Assembly (NCBI GenBank): GCA_001801105.1
Contig: MGWS01000001.1
Coordinates: 1-41,403 of the forward strand
Direction: 5' to 3'
Length of the DNA: 41,403 nucleotides
Source: Gallionellales bacterium GWA2_60_18
GTDB taxonomy: Bacteria > Pseudomonadota > Gammaproteobacteria > Burkholderiales > Gallionellaceae
Part shown: positions 41,121 to 41,403 of the stretch, one piece after another
Layout of the letters: each line of letters starts with the position of its first letter
Position numbering within the stretch: the first letter of the stretch is position 1
Program-made: the position numbers and the translations under genes
The notes under the pieces: generated by a model
Seen by the model: only the letters and a program-made list of their open reading frames with translations
Told to the model about the DNA's origin: nothing
Database searches by the model: none

Positions 41121-41403
41121 GTGCTTGGGCGCGATGGCATTGCTGGCGCTGGTGAGTCAGGACGGAAATCCGGTAAAAGGTTTTTTGGTGTTTTTTGTTT
41201 TGTCGCTGGGTCTGAGCCTGCCTTATTTACTGCTGGGTACATTTTCCGGTTTGATTCAGAAACTGCCGAAATCCGGAGACTGGCTGGTGTGGACCAAACA
41301 TGTGTTTGGCGTGGTGCTGGCCGGGTTCTCTCTTTTTTATGTGGCCACGGCGTTATATGCTGACTTTCTGCCCTGGGTGGTGCCGGTGACGCTTGCCGCC
41401 GGT
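41119..41403 (+). CDS. DsbD/CcdA-like transmembrane fragment, truncated at both ends
   Basis: An open frame running off the window. From about 41137 it reads [40 protein letters not shown] and [19 protein letters not shown], characteristic of the membrane domain of thiol:disulfide interchange protein DsbD or cytochrome c biogenesis CcdA, which passes electrons from cytoplasmic thioredoxin to the periplasm. The preceding residues do not fit that family, and the same bases on the other strand fit OmpA. The ATG at 41119 is therefore only nominal. Lower GC than ubiG/gph. Confidence 0.6.
   Translation, partial: MCLGAMALLALVSQDGNPVKGFLVFFVLSLGLSLPYLLLGTFSGLIQKLPKSGDWLVWTKHVFGVVLAGFSLFYVATALYADFLPWVVPVTLAAG

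Overview
This window reads as a chromosomal segment of a betaproteobacterium, most likely of the Nitrosomonadales/Gallionellaceae type. The tmRNA tag (ANDENYALAA) is of the betaproteobacterial kind. Gene orders such as bamD<>rluD-pgeF and recJ..prfB-lysS are proteobacterial, most of the sequence is GC-rich, and the accessory genes (HoxW-type hydrogenase maturation, NsrR/NnrS/hemerythrin, copper ATPase) fit a facultative or microaerophilic chemolithotroph. The genus is inference. No phylogenetic marker here could be searched.

Layout. 1-820: tail of a [NiFe]-hydrogenase maturation operon (hoxW, hypA). 842-3946: NUDIX hydrolase and bamD on the minus strand; rluD and pgeF on the plus strand. The start codons of bamD and rluD share one CATG. 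3947-7000: a lower-GC accessory stretch with a GTAGG/CCTAC palindrome, an orphan gene, two 102-bp direct repeats, a Sel1-repeat membrane protein, a PIN-domain protein and an attC-like hairpin. 7041-15177: housekeeping genes (ZIP transporter, rimO, Smr protein, trxB, mltB, NlpC/P60 protein, secretin-domain protein) interrupted by two related MITE-like inverted-repeat elements and several REPIN-like palindromes. 15363-17720: a lower-GC TPR-CHAT lipoprotein.

17922-23660 is a nitrosative-stress region. A divergent promoter carries a 23-bp NsrR-type palindrome. On the left it drives a compact six-gene run (hemerythrin, DUF2249, NnrS/NorB-like membrane protein, SirB2, a second hemerythrin, a tautomerase). 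On the right it drives DUF2249-nsrR-nnrS. 23850-31310, all on the minus strand: copA, a receiver-GGDEF-EAL protein, a small response regulator, a PAS histidine kinase, a haem-binding DUF3365 protein, a DUF2892 membrane protein behind a perfect CRP-type site, and a CRP-like regulator. 31326-36980: recJ, an MgtC/DUF4010 membrane protein, prfB (with the programmed +1 frameshift) and lysS, tightly packed. 37110-39330: lysC, tRNA-Ser(GCU), tRNA-Arg(ACG) and ssrA (tmRNA), the last flanked by decayed copies of its own 3' end that look like old integration scars. 39372-41120: gph, ubiG and a truncated OmpA-family gene. At about 41135 the sequence switches abruptly to an unrelated truncated DsbD/CcdA-like gene on the other strand, a likely rearrangement or assembly breakpoint.

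The most notable unexplained items are the MITE-like family whose terminal repeats supply stop codons, the palindromic repeats inserted in frame inside conserved proteins, the NsrR-controlled hemerythrin/DUF2249/NnrS-like operon, the CHAT lipoprotein with a neighbouring 33-residue zinc-ribbon ORF, and the tmRNA-end footprints.
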